Positions 39,274-48,451 of a stretch of 64,000 nucleotides of DNA are shown here, piece by piece; the first letter of the stretch is position 1; each line of letters starts with the position of its first letter. The position numbers and the translations under genes are program-made. The stretch lies in contig NZ_CP036289.1 of the NCBI RefSeq assembly GCF_007748115.1, positions 3,100,001 to 3,164,000 of the forward strand, read 5' to 3'. Source of the stretch: Bremerella volcania (GTDB lineage: Bacteria; Planctomycetota; Planctomycetia; Pirellulales; Pirellulaceae). The notes beneath the pieces are model-generated. The model made no database searches and was not told where the DNA came from. It worked only from the letters and a program-made list of their open reading frames with translations.

Positions 39274-39611
39274 GGGGATTTCCTGGGGGGCATTCCGCCG
39301 AGAGTGACTAAGGATTATCGGTCGACGAGACACGCGTCACGCTTGGATGAAGCCGGCCAATTAGTCGTGCTTCCTGGTCCGCGCCAAATAAATACTTGAT
39401 TTCTTTTCAAGGATACCATAGCCTGGGATCCCAGCGGGATGCTATTATCGTCTTAGATACCGGTTTGGGTCAAATCGGGCTACGAAGTAGTCGAAAGTCG
39501 CTTACCTACGAAGCCGGATCTAAGTTCGAGATACAAGGCCCCGAATCCCTCATAATCTTTTCAGATGTCCTATCGGTAACACGACTTCCCCCTCATCGCA
39601 AGGATTCTCTC
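39274..39611. promoter_or_regulatory. Divergent intergenic region before DUF1559 gene
   Basis: 338 bases without a confident gene; the DUF1559 reading frame extends upstream here from a TTG at 39396 but has no family similarity and no signal. A perfect 12-base palindrome CTGGGATCCCAG lies at 39423-39434. An AAGGA site just before 39612 serves the DUF1559 start. Nothing else was recognised. Confidence 0.4.
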
Positions 39612-40553
39612 ATGACCGATTTCTCCCCTGAAATTAACCATAGGCCCAAGGGTTTTACTTTGGTCGAGTTGTTGGTAGTGATTGCGATCATTGGTGTTTT
39701 GATTGCCTTATTACTGCCGGCAGTTCAGGCAGCACGCGAAGCGGCTCGGCGGATGCAGTGCAGCAATCACTTGAAGCAGTTAGGCTTGGCACTACACAAC
39801 TATCACGACACCTTCGGTTCCTTTCCGCCTGGTGGATATAAGGGGGGGAATCAACTGGGTTGGCATGCCCGAATCTTGTCGTTTATCGAACAATCAGCGA
39901 TTGAGGATCAGATCGTGTGGACCGCGTCTGGCTATCCGGTAAACAAGCCGCTGACGCTGGACATTGTTCCTGATACGTTCCATTGCCCAAGCAATGTGAG
40001 CGAAAAGCAGCGTGGCGTCTGGGGTAGCGGCCAGGTGAATGGGCAGAATACTTACACGCAACATTACAACGGCGTTGCCGGGCCAATTGGTACCAATCCG
40101 CAAACCGGTCAAAGCTACCCGGTCCTGATCGGAAACGCGTACCATTCTGCCTGTACAGGTGGAAGCGAGCGTCGCGGAATGGCAACCGGTGGCACGTTGT
40201 ATGTCGATTCGAAGGTTCGCTTCGGCGACATCACCGACGGCACTTCAAACACGCTTGTCATCGGAGAACGTTTTGAAGGCGAGACGAGCTGGATCGCGGG
40301 TACAAGCAACAGTATTGGATGGCCTTGCGACGCGGCGGCATTTAAGAATCTTGAGTACAGCGTGAATTTCTGCGGCCCCGATGAGTCATGTGGTTCGTAT
40401 GGCAACTCACGACCCTTCTCCAGCAATCATCCTGGGGGCGCCCAGTTTGCCTTAGGGGATGGTTCTGTTTCGTTTTTGCCGGAAACGACCGATTTCGATG
40501 TTTTGCTCTCCATGGCAAGTCGAAGTGGCAACGAGCCTGTTTCTAAGCCATAG
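39612..40553 (+). CDS. DUF1559 prepilin-like protein
   Basis: A 313-aa protein starting at ATG 39612, 7 bases after an AAGGA site. The type IV prepilin-like N-terminus is GFTLVELLVVIAIIGVL (cleavage before F, Glu5 of the mature form) followed by LPAVQAAREAARRMQCSNHLKQLGLALHNYHDT, the DUF1559 hallmark. The C-terminal H-X9-DG block (GGAQFALGDGSVSFLPE) is also typical. Planctomycetes carry many copies of these, thought to be exported by a type II/IV pilus-like machinery and to form surface structures. A small exported protein gene follows at once, as is common for this family. Confidence 0.94.
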   Translation: MTDFSPEINHRPKGFTLVELLVVIAIIGVLIALLLPAVQAAREAARRMQCSNHLKQLGLALHNYHDTFGSFPPGGYKGGNQLGWHARILSFIEQSAIEDQIVWTASGYPVNKPLTLDIVPDTFHCPSNVSEKQRGVWGSGQVNGQNTYTQHYNGVAGPIGTNPQTGQSYPVLIGNAYHSACTGGSERRGMATGGTLYVDSKVRFGDITDGTSNTLVIGERFEGETSWIAGTSNSIGWPCDAAAFKNLEYSVNFCGPDESCGSYGNSRPFSSNHPGGAQFALGDGSVSFLPETTDFDVLLSMASRSGNEPVSKP

Positions 40554-40615
40554 TGACGTCCCAATCGTTGATCCCTTCTGCTGCAGCAAAAACCTCAAGT
40601 GAGAACGCCCCTATT

Positions 40616-41083
40616 ATGAACGCCCTATTCTCAGGCCTACGCGCAAGCTTGGTGGCTTTAGCTGTCTGCTTGTTGACCATTGGTTGCCTGTCTTCATTCG
40701 CTTGCCAGGCGAAATCGCCAGATCGTTTTGTGTTATCCGGAGAAGCCACGTACGATGGAAAGCCTATTCCCTCCGGCGAATTGATCTTTACGCCAGATAC
40801 AGGTCGCGGAAATAAGGGACCGCAAGGTAAAGCACGTATTCGAGATGGCAAGTTCTCTACGGAGAACGACGGACGTGGTGTTGTCGGCGGGCCGCACCGC
40901 GTTGAACTTCGCGCGTTCGATGGCATTCCCTACGAAGGTCGTGAAATGCAAGTTGAAGAAGGTAAACCGCTATTTGGTTCCTTAGTGACCGAGATCGACC
41001 TGCCTGAGGAATCCGCCAAGTTGGACGCGGTGGTCGAGACTGAAGGCAGTAAACCACAGTTTGTTCTGACGGTTTTGCCGTAG
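40616..41083 (+). CDS. Small exported protein following DUF1559
   Basis: A 155-aa protein from ATG 40616 with an N-terminal signal (LVALAVCLLTIGCLSSFACQAK); two Cys near the cleavage region may make it a lipoprotein, but the residues before them do not fit the lipobox well. The rest is a beta-sandwich of carboxypeptidase-regulatory type (VLSGEATYDGKPIPSGELIF, GGPHRVELRAFDG). Such small proteins are regularly encoded directly after DUF1559 genes in planctomycetes and probably accompany them on the surface. No enzyme motif is visible. Confidence 0.82.
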   Translation: MNALFSGLRASLVALAVCLLTIGCLSSFACQAKSPDRFVLSGEATYDGKPIPSGELIFTPDTGRGNKGPQGKARIRDGKFSTENDGRGVVGGPHRVELRAFDGIPYEGREMQVEEGKPLFGSLVTEIDLPEESAKLDAVVETEGSKPQFVLTVLP

Positions 41084-41130
41084 TATTGTCAAAGTAGTAT
41101 TTCGTAATCCCTCCCCAAGAATGCCTTCCC

Positions 41131-44100
41131 ATGTTCAGAGAATTACTGTCGTTGCCTAAGGGAACGGCTACATATGCGGTGATCTTATTTACCGCTTGTT
41201 GGTGTACATCGCAAGTTTTCGCGGACGATGATCTAACGGTTGTTAAGTATCGAAATCCCGGATTGAAAGTCGACTTGGGTGTTGGGTTGTGGGCGTGGCC
41301 CATGCCCATGGACTGGGATGGAGACGGAGACACCGACCTGGTGGTCTCGTGTCCTGATGTCCCGTTTAACGGGATGTATCTATTTGAAAACCCCGGCGAT
41401 GATGCCAAGTTTCCAACCTTCAAGCCGCCGGTCAAGATTGGCCCCGGTATGCATTCTGTGCATGTCTCGTATGTGGATGGAAAACCGCGAGTCCTTTCCC
41501 CCGGCACGGAGTGGGTAAACTTCCTGGGGGGTGAATTCCAGGAAAGCAAGCCCATCTATCCCACTAAGAACGTTCACCCAAATCGTGTGCGAGCCAACCA
41601 ATGGCGATATGTCGACTACGACAATGATGGTGCCATCGACTTGTTAGTCGGCGTGGGCGATTGGAAGGAGTACGGCTGGGACGATGCCTTCGATGCGGAA
41701 GGCAATTGGACTCGCGGGCCGTTACATGGATACGTCTATTTGGTTCGCAATACTGGTACAACCGATAAACCAACCTACGCCGAACCAGCGAAGCTTGAAG
41801 CCGGCGGCCAACTGGTCGATGTTTTTGGAATGCCGTCGCCAAACCTGGCCGATTTCGACGGTGATGGTGATTTCGACTTGCTTTGTGGAGAATTCCTCGA
41901 TGGCTTCACGTACTTTCAGAATGTAGGTACTCGAGAGCGTCCGAAGTTTGCAGCCGGTAAGCGTCTTTCCTATGCCGGTCAGCCGCTGGCGATGGACCTG
42001 CAGATGATCACACCGACAGCTTTTGACTGGGATCGGGATGGTGACTGGGATCTCATCGTGGGGGATGAAGATGGACGAGTCGCCCTGGTTGAAAACACCG
42101 GTGAGGTTGTCGATGGCCTGCCGCAGTTTCTCCCACCGAAGTACTTCCAGCAAGAGGCGGATGCCCTCAAGTTCGGTGCATTGGCAACACCCGTCAGTGT
42201 CGATTGGGATAGTGATGGGGACGAAGACATCATCACGGGAAACTCAGCTGGATATATAGCCTTCTTTGAAAACCTAGACGGCGGCAATCCTCCGAAGTGG
42301 GCCGATGCGAAACTGCTGAAGGTCGATGGAAAACCGATTCGTCCCCAGGCCGGCCCGAACGGATCGATTCAAGGTCCGGCCGAAGCGAAATGGGGATATA
42401 CAACGCTGAGCGTTGCCGACTGGGATCATGACGGAAAGGATGACCTGATTGTCAATTCGATTTGGGGAAAGGTTGAATGGTATCGCAATACTGGGTCACT
42501 TGAAGAATTGGAAGGAGCCAAACCGGTAGAAGTCGAGTGGGAAGGACCCCCTCCCCATCCAGCATGGAATTGGTGGAAGCCAGAGGGTAAGCAGTTAGCA
42601 ACCCAGTGGCGCACGACGCCGGTTGTGATCGATTTGGACGAAGATGGCCTGAATGATTTAGTCTGTTTGGATCATGAAGGGTATCTGGCGTGGTTCCGGC
42701 GTGAGAAAGTCGGCGAACAATTGATCCTGCGGCCCGGCAAGAGAATTTTTACCAATCGGAAGGGGGAACCGCTGCAGCTCAACGCCAAAACGGCTGGTGG
42801 AAGTGGTCGGCGCAAGATCTGTATCGTCGATTGGGATGGTGATGGCAAGCTGGACTTGCTACTAAACAGTCGCAGTGTGGACCTGATGCGTAACGTTTCA
42901 ACGCAGGAGAAACCATGGGCGTTTGATGCCCCTGTACAGGTACACCCGCATCGTCTGGCAGGGCATACGACCAGCCCTACTGTCGTCGATTGGAACAACG
43001 ACAATCGTCCTGATTTGTTCATTGGGGCCGAAGATGGCCACTTCTACCACCTGGAGAATAACTGGAAACCTTACGACCAAAAGCAGGTGGGCCCGCTAAC
43101 GATCGAACGCAGAGTGATCGCCATTCATCCATTTGAGAACGGCGAAAAGGCGTACGGGAACCGATCCTACGTCTGGGATTCTGTGCCTGAGCGATTTCAG
43201 GGATGGCAATTCGTCCGCGGCAACGGCGGGGAAGAAGAGCCTGCCTTCGTGACAGCCGCGGAGAACGCAACCGTATACATGGCAATCTCCGCCTCGGTCA
43301 AACCGGCCGAACTGCCGGAGTGGAAGCCGGTCGAAGACGCGACTTTCCACTACACCGATGGCGGTCGCACAATGATGCGCGTGTACGAGTGCGACCTGTC
43401 CGCAGGGGATCGAATCGCGATACCTCAACTGACGTGGACCGGCGGAATGCTCTTGCTGCCGCCGCCGACTAAGTTAGAAGCCAAACAAACGGCTCAGCCG
43501 ACATCCGGTAAGCCAAACGTCTTGTTCATCGCTGTTGATGATCTTCGGGTACAGATTGGCTGCTATGGTGATCCGATCGCCAAAACACCCAATATCGATG
43601 ACCTGGCAGGCCGCGGCTTGTTGTTCCAACGTGCCTATTGCCAACAGGCGTTGTGCAATCCGTCGCGGGCTTCAGTCATGACGGGGAGGTATCCCGATAC
43701 TCTCGGTATTTGGAACCTCGTGACGCATTTTCGGGAAACGCAACCTGATGTTGTGACGCTTCCCGAACGATTCAAAAACGCGGGATACTACACCCAGAAT
43801 ATTGGCAAGGTATATCACAACTATCGGCAGAAGATTCAGAACGACCAGCAGTCGTGGAGTGTTCCGCCGAAATTCGCCTGGGGCGCCCACTCGAACGATT
43901 GGTACGTCGAGGGAGAGCCATTTGAAATGCATCAGGTTCCCAAGGGGCCAGCCATTCAAAGGGTAGACGTCCCAGACGAGGCGTATCTTGATGGTCGTAT
44001 CGCCAAGGCTGCCGTCGAGTCGATCCAGCAGCGTGCGAAGGACAAGCAGCCGTTCTTTCTGGCCGTCGGATTCTGGAAGCCCCATCTTCCATTCAACGCG

Positions 44101-44883
44101 CCGAAGAAATACTGGGATCTTTACGACACTGCGGAAATCGCACAACAAATCAAGGATCTGCCATCATCCAATGCTCCGGAGATTGCTCGGCACGATAGTC
44201 GTGAAGTACGCAGCTATACCGACATTCCCAAACAGGGAGACATTACGCAGGAACAGAATCTGCGATTAAATCATGGGTACTATGCGGCCATTTCGTTTCT
44301 CGACGCGCAAATTGGCAAGGTACTCGAAGAGTTGCAGAAGCAGGGACTGTCTGAAAACACGATCGTTGTGCTTTGGTCAGACCATGGCTTGCACCTCGGT
44401 GAACATGATCTGTGGTGCAAGACAAGTAATTTTGAGCTAGACGCACGTATTCCGCTTATCATATCGCAGCCTGGAATGGCGACCTCTGGCAAGCAAAGCT
44501 ATTCACTGATCGAGCTTGTTGATCTTTATCCCACGCTTCTTCAGCTTTGCGATTTGCCGTCCCAATCATCGCTCGAAGGCAAGAGTCTGGTGCCTGTCCT
44601 GGAAGAACCAGAGGCCATTGTGCGCAACGGTGCGTTGACCCAACACCCTCGCCCCGCCTACTACCAAAGCAAGCCAGAAGTGATGGGCTACTCGCTTCGC
44701 ACTAAAGACTTTCGATATACAGAGTGGCGTGATTTCAAGACAGGAGAGGTCCGCGCCGTTGAACTCTACGATCACAAGAGTGATCCGCGAGAGTCAAGCA
44801 ATGTGGTGGATGAATCGACCTACCAGGACGTGCGACAGATGCTTCGCGGACGATTGGCAAATCGACTAACGCGCAATGAATGA
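41131..44883 (+). CDS. FG-GAP/VCBS propeller fused to iduronate-2-sulfatase-like sulfatase
   Basis: A 1250-aa secreted fusion with a signal peptide ending near ADDD. Residues about 50-660 hold eight or so FG-GAP/VCBS repeats, each with a calcium loop of the type DWDGDGDTDLVVS, DYDNDGAIDLLVG, DFDGDGDFDLLCG, DWDSDGDEDIITG, predicting a beta-propeller that binds a polysaccharide or protein. A beta-rich linker follows (about 670-780). The sulfatase begins at about 793 (NVLFIAVDDLRVQIGCYGD); formylglycine Cys842 lies in CNPSR, and WSDHGLHLGEHDLW is typical of iduronate-2-sulfatase-like enzymes. It is one continuous frame, with no sign of a frameshift. It probably removes sulfate from a bound glycan; the substrate is unknown. 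Confidence 0.92.
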   Translation: MFRELLSLPKGTATYAVILFTACWCTSQVFADDDLTVVKYRNPGLKVDLGVGLWAWPMPMDWDGDGDTDLVVSCPDVPFNGMYLFENPGDDAKFPTFKPPVKIGPGMHSVHVSYVDGKPRVLSPGTEWVNFLGGEFQESKPIYPTKNVHPNRVRANQWRYVDYDNDGAIDLLVGVGDWKEYGWDDAFDAEGNWTRGPLHGYVYLVRNTGTTDKPTYAEPAKLEAGGQLVDVFGMPSPNLADFDGDGDFDLLCGEFLDGFTYFQNVGTRERPKFAAGKRLSYAGQPLAMDLQMITPTAFDWDRDGDWDLIVGDEDGRVALVENTGEVVDGLPQFLPPKYFQQEADALKFGALATPVSVDWDSDGDEDIITGNSAGYIAFFENLDGGNPPKWADAKLLKVDGKPIRPQAGPNGSIQGPAEAKWGYTTLSVADWDHDGKDDLIVNSIWGKVEWYRNTGSLEELEGAKPVEVEWEGPPPHPAWNWWKPEGKQLATQWRTTPVVIDLDEDGLNDLVCLDHEGYLAWFRREKVGEQLILRPGKRIFTNRKGEPLQLNAKTAGGSGRRKICIVDWDGDGKLDLLLNSRSVDLMRNVSTQEKPWAFDAPVQVHPHRLAGHTTSPTVVDWNNDNRPDLFIGAEDGHFYHLENNWKPYDQKQVGPLTIERRVIAIHPFENGEKAYGNRSYVWDSVPERFQGWQFVRGNGGEEEPAFVTAAENATVYMAISASVKPAELPEWKPVEDATFHYTDGGRTMMRVYECDLSAGDRIAIPQLTWTGGMLLLPPPTKLEAKQTAQPTSGKPNVLFIAVDDLRVQIGCYGDPIAKTPNIDDLAGRGLLFQRAYCQQALCNPSRASVMTGRYPDTLGIWNLVTHFRETQPDVVTLPERFKNAGYYTQNIGKVYHNYRQKIQNDQQSWSVPPKFAWGAHSNDWYVEGEPFEMHQVPKGPAIQRVDVPDEAYLDGRIAKAAVESIQQRAKDKQPFFLAVGFWKPHLPFNAPKKYWDLYDTAEIAQQIKDLPSSNAPEIARHDSREVRSYTDIPKQGDITQEQNLRLNHGYYAAISFLDAQIGKVLEELQKQGLSENTIVVLWSDHGLHLGEHDLWCKTSNFELDARIPLIISQPGMATSGKQSYSLIELVDLYPTLLQLCDLPSQSSLEGKSLVPVLEEPEAIVRNGALTQHPRPAYYQSKPEVMGYSLRTKDFRYTEWRDFKTGEVRAVELYDHKSDPRESSNVVDESTYQDVRQMLRGRLANRLTRNE

Positions 44884-44914
44884 TTGACCTTACGGCTTTC
44901 CAGTGGCGGTACCG

Positions 44915-45835
44915 TTACGCGAAAAGATCCGTCGAGAAATAGCGTTCCATGCGATCTGGAAAAACCGTCAGGCAAATTGGTTTGCCCTCCTCTTCTCGGT
45001 AGGCCTGGACAGCGGCTAAGTAGTTAAGCCCGGAACTGGGGCCGACTGGAAATCCAGCGCGAATCAATTGCCGGGTAGTGTGGATTGCTTCTTTATCAGA
45101 GATTTCGTATTGCTTCAAGTTTGGCAAGTTGGCGTCGCGAAAGATGGTTGAAAGCCCATCAACCACGCCGGGAATCTTTGTGCTAAAGCTGCAGCATTCA
45201 ACGTCGGATATGAGCTGGTTCGTTACGGGACGAGCTAAAACTGGCGTGACCCGACAGCCTGCCGAACTCAGGCCTTGAGTAACGCCGACTAGCGTTCCTC
45301 CCGTTCCCACGCCACTGACGAACATGTCGACCTTGCCACTAGGTATCTGGCAAAGCACTTCGGCTGCAGTTTCGTCGCAGTGAGCTTTTGCGTTATCAAT
45401 ATTTGAGAATTGTCGCGGCCAAAAAGCACTCCTCTGTTCAGAGATTTGCTGGGCCAAACGAATCGAGGCATGAATTCCGTCTTCGGCTTTGGTTAACTCG
45501 ACGTTTGCACCGTATGCTCGAATGATTTTGATGCGCTCAGGACTCACGTTTTCCGGCATTACGGCCGTAAACTGAAGACCCAGTTGGGCCGATGCCAGCG
45601 CGAACGCAATACTCGTCGAACCGCTCGAAGCTTCGACTACATGGTCGCCAGGTTGAATAACCTGGCTGCGTATCGCCTTCGATAGCATGTAGCGTGCAAT
45701 GCGATCTTTGGTCGAGCCACTTGGATTCAAATACTCCAGTTTGCACCAGATGGGCACGCCAAATTCTGGGAGTTGAATAGGAACCAGCGGAGTCGTGACG
45801 CGACTGCTCGCGAGGATGGCTAAAGGATCGATCAT
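44915..45835 (-). CDS. Cysteine-synthase-family PLP enzyme
   Basis: A 306-aa fold-type II PLP enzyme of the O-acetylserine sulfhydrylase/cystathionine beta-synthase group. Lys43 in NPSGSTKDRIA is the Schiff base; EASSGSTSIAFALA matches the substrate-binding loop and SGVGTGGT binds the PLP phosphate; GPSSGLNYLA is the C-terminal Ser site. It likely uses an activated serine with sulfide or another nucleophile. CysE and sulfate assimilation genes are absent nearby, and sulfatases around it might release sulfate that ends up in cysteine, though that link is speculative. It is divergent from the esterase gene at 45999. Confidence 0.88.
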   Translation of the reverse strand: MIDPLAILASSRVTTPLVPIQLPEFGVPIWCKLEYLNPSGSTKDRIARYMLSKAIRSQVIQPGDHVVEASSGSTSIAFALASAQLGLQFTAVMPENVSPERIKIIRAYGANVELTKAEDGIHASIRLAQQISEQRSAFWPRQFSNIDNAKAHCDETAAEVLCQIPSGKVDMFVSGVGTGGTLVGVTQGLSSAGCRVTPVLARPVTNQLISDVECCSFSTKIPGVVDGLSTIFRDANLPNLKQYEISDKEAIHTTRQLIRAGFPVGPSSGLNYLAAVQAYREEEGKPICLTVFPDRMERYFSTDLFA

Positions 45836-45998
45836 GGTGAATTCAGAAGCAGGAACAAGTTGGCGACGTGCGAAAATGCGCAGTCCAAGTCAGAAGTATA
45901 AATTCGGTCTTCCATGGGTTAAAGTAAGGACCTACGCTCAATCGGAGAATTCTTCCGCTTCTAACCTCGAAAAGAATGAACCTGATCAAAAGATACTC

Positions 45999-46823
45999 AT
46001 GATGCGACAAGTACTCCCCCTAGTAGTTCTATTGTCCGTGCTTTTTGTTGCTTTATTTTCATCTACAGGAAGCAGTGAAGAGACTGATCTGCCAGCGAAG
46101 GACAAGTTTCATTTGTTTCTCTTAGTGGGGCAGTCGAACATGGCCGGACGTGGCAAGGTAACGCCAGATGACCAGGTAAAGAATCCAAGAGTCTTGATGT
46201 TGGATCAGCAGGGCAAGTGGGTTCCGGCAGTCGATCCGATGCACTTTGACAAGCCGAAGATGGTAGGCGTAGGGTTGGGACGAACATTCGGCTTCGAAGT
46301 CGCAGACAGTAGCCCGGATATCACGATTGGCCTGATTCCTTGCGCTGTGGGGGGCTCGCCCATCAGGTCGTGGGAGCCAGGGGCATGGGATGCTCCGACC
46401 AAATCGCATCCCTATGATGACGCCATGAAGCGAGCTCACAAGGCCCTCCAGTCAGGTCAGTTGAAGGGCATTCTCTGGCACCAAGGGGAATCGGATTCGC
46501 GGCCAGAGCAAGCAGAGGTCTATGACCAGAAGCTGCGTGATTTGATCGCTCGATTTCGTAAGGAACTCAACGCGGAAGATGTACCGTTCATCATTGGCCA
46601 ACTAGGCAAATTTGAAGACAACCCTTGGAATGAAGCTAAAACTCAGGTCGATCGGGCTCATCAAAATATCGCCAAGACCGACGATAATGTCCTCTTCGTA
46701 CCGGCAGATGGTTTGACGCACAAAGGTGATAAAGTCCACTTCAACGCCCAGTCTTACCGCGAGTTCGGCAAGCGATATGCGAAAGCTTACTTAGAGTTTG
46801 TCGAGGAAAGTAACGTCGAGTAG
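45999..46823 (+). CDS. Sialate O-acetylesterase-like (SASA/CE6) hydrolase
   Basis: A 274-aa exported SGNH-like esterase. ATG 45999 (or the adjacent ATG 46002) begins the signal peptide VLPLVVLLSVLFVALFSS; the longer frame from 45795 overlaps the divergent PLP enzyme and is rejected. The catalytic block is FLLVGQSNMAGRG with nucleophile Ser46, and WHQGESDS carries conserved residues of the sialate O-acetylesterase domain (DUF303); the late DKVHFNAQS gives the Asp-His pair. It should remove acetyl groups from carbohydrates such as acetylated xylan or sialic acid. It fits with the surrounding sulfatases in decoration-removing glycan breakdown. Confidence 0.9.
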   Translation: MMRQVLPLVVLLSVLFVALFSSTGSSEETDLPAKDKFHLFLLVGQSNMAGRGKVTPDDQVKNPRVLMLDQQGKWVPAVDPMHFDKPKMVGVGLGRTFGFEVADSSPDITIGLIPCAVGGSPIRSWEPGAWDAPTKSHPYDDAMKRAHKALQSGQLKGILWHQGESDSRPEQAEVYDQKLRDLIARFRKELNAEDVPFIIGQLGKFEDNPWNEAKTQVDRAHQNIAKTDDNVLFVPADGLTHKGDKVHFNAQSYREFGKRYAKAYLEFVEESNVE

Positions 46824-46840
46824 TTTTCCTGCCTCAAGAA

Positions 46841-48451
46841 TCATGGCTGGGGAGTGGTTGCAGTCGGAATCTCCGGTGTCGAGGATCCATCATCCGTTTC
46901 CGTGGGATTCAATCGCTCGGCAACGGAATCGGGGTTGTCGACTGCTTCCTGGTCTGGCTTGACGATTAGCGACCATCCATGCAAAACGCCAGACCTCTCG
47001 CTACGACTGGCTCGAATCATCAACTGCCAGGTCCCTTTCAGATTCTTTCCTTTGAAATGGTTCAATCCTGGCTGACGTTTCTCCAAGGCTTCCGGGCGAA
47101 ATGTCCCGCGGAACGGAGCCCGAGAACGTGTGATGCGTTCACCGTTGTCGTCGTCGAAGATCGTGCGGTCAAAGTGGTCATCGCTTCCCCCGACACCGGT
47201 GAAAAGTTCAATTCGCTGGCCATCAGGGCCGATCAGGTAGCCATCGAGTTGTTCGGTATAGGTGTGCGTAATCGAGAGTTGCAGATTGAGGTCACCAATC
47301 AAGTAGTCATCTGGAATTTCGATCTCGGAGACGACCGTAGACCGGGGAAGAAGTAAGTGAGCCTGGGAACTGGAGAACTTCCCTCCCGCAACCGTTTGAG
47401 AAGTTAGGACTTCTTCGATCGTAATCATCCCATCGCGGTCATGATCGTAGGAAGCAAATTCTTCAAGCTTAGCTTCATCCCATTCTTCGGTGAATTCAGA
47501 CATCAGAACTTGCTTGTCGCCATCTTCGTCTCGCTCGAAGAACCAGGTAGGGATCGCTTCCTGGTTGGCGTTTGCCTCACGCTCCAGTTCCTCGTTTAGA
47601 TACCGAGCAAACTCGCTTTCGTCGACCGCTCCGTTTCGATCGTAGTCGACCTTGGCAATCGATATTCCAACACTGGCCATCTCTTGCGGGTCGAGTTGAT
47701 CGTTCCGGTTGAAGTCGTATCGCTCAAGGATGCTATCTGCCAGCGACGCGCTGCCGCGGTCACCTCCTCGAGAGCTGCCGGCTCGCATTCGGTCACGGCG
47801 GTCGCGATCATCTTGGTAATCGTTGCGTGCAGGGACACCTTCATTCAAGGAGCCGACCGACGTGATTGTGCGGTTCGCCTCAATACGACGTCGGGCGTAT
47901 CTTTGGGAGAGTTCCAACTTCGTCAGACTCCCGTCCTGGTCGATGTCGCTATCCAGCGGGGCGTGTCCTTGCCACTTGGCCCGCTCGATTTCTTGGGCAT
48001 CTAACTTGCCATCGTCATTGCGATCCCATCGACGCAGCATGGACGCAGCTTCGTCGAGGTCTGCCTGTGTGTAGGGGTACTTTACTTCGCGAAGACCAAA
48101 GCCGGGAATCAGCGGCTTTTCAGGTTCGACACCGAATCCCTTCATGCCGGAATCTTCTACGGTTTGTGGCAGGCTAGATTTGCCTTCGCGATCGCGCCGC
48201 TGAGCGTGAAGCCGAGCCGCCTGTTCGAGTTTCCGCACGGAGTTAGGTCGAGATAGACTTAGACCGTAAGGAATGGCAAACTCTTCAAGGTATCGCCGAC
48301 TTCGATCGGAAATCTCATCCGGCTCAATATATCCATTGTTGTCATCGTCGATGCGACGTATCCACTCCCCTTGTCCAAAGCTGACGCCAGACATAAGCGA
48401 GACCAGGATGAAGGTCATGATGTAGCGATAGTCGAACCTAATGGGAATCAT
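46841..48451 (-). CDS. EF-hand protein with proprotein-convertase P-domain
   Basis: A 536-aa secreted protein; an AAGGG site lies 7 bases before ATG 48451, which follows the secretin-like gene's stop with no gap (TAA ATG). After the signal (MTFILVSLMSGVSFG) it has about six EF-hand-like calcium loops: DDDNNGYIEPDE, DRNDDGKLDAQE, DIDQDGSLTKLE, DFNRNDQLDPQE, DYDRNGAVDESE and DHDRDGMITIEE. Residues about 385-490 form a P/Homo B domain (IPDDYLIGDLNLQLSITHTY; NHFKGKNLKGTWQLMIR). The protease that usually accompanies a P-domain is absent, so this is likely a calcium-dependent surface or adhesion module. Co-transcription with the secretin-like gene suggests they act together. Confidence 0.9.
   Translation of the reverse strand: MIPIRFDYRYIMTFILVSLMSGVSFGQGEWIRRIDDDNNGYIEPDEISDRSRRYLEEFAIPYGLSLSRPNSVRKLEQAARLHAQRRDREGKSSLPQTVEDSGMKGFGVEPEKPLIPGFGLREVKYPYTQADLDEAASMLRRWDRNDDGKLDAQEIERAKWQGHAPLDSDIDQDGSLTKLELSQRYARRRIEANRTITSVGSLNEGVPARNDYQDDRDRRDRMRAGSSRGGDRGSASLADSILERYDFNRNDQLDPQEMASVGISIAKVDYDRNGAVDESEFARYLNEELEREANANQEAIPTWFFERDEDGDKQVLMSEFTEEWDEAKLEEFASYDHDRDGMITIEEVLTSQTVAGGKFSSSQAHLLLPRSTVVSEIEIPDDYLIGDLNLQLSITHTYTEQLDGYLIGPDGQRIELFTGVGGSDDHFDRTIFDDDNGERITRSRAPFRGTFRPEALEKRQPGLNHFKGKNLKGTWQLMIRASRSERSGVLHGWSLIVKPDQEAVDNPDSVAERLNPTETDDGSSTPEIPTATTPQP

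Noticed and set aside
39423-39434. 12-base palindrome as a firm operator
   Set aside because: Perfect 12-base palindromes are expected several times by chance in 64 kb, and no regulator gene is adjacent.
41131-44883. Two genes joined by sequencing error
   Set aside because: The frame is continuous through a well-formed linker, with a signal peptide only at the start of the FG-GAP half.
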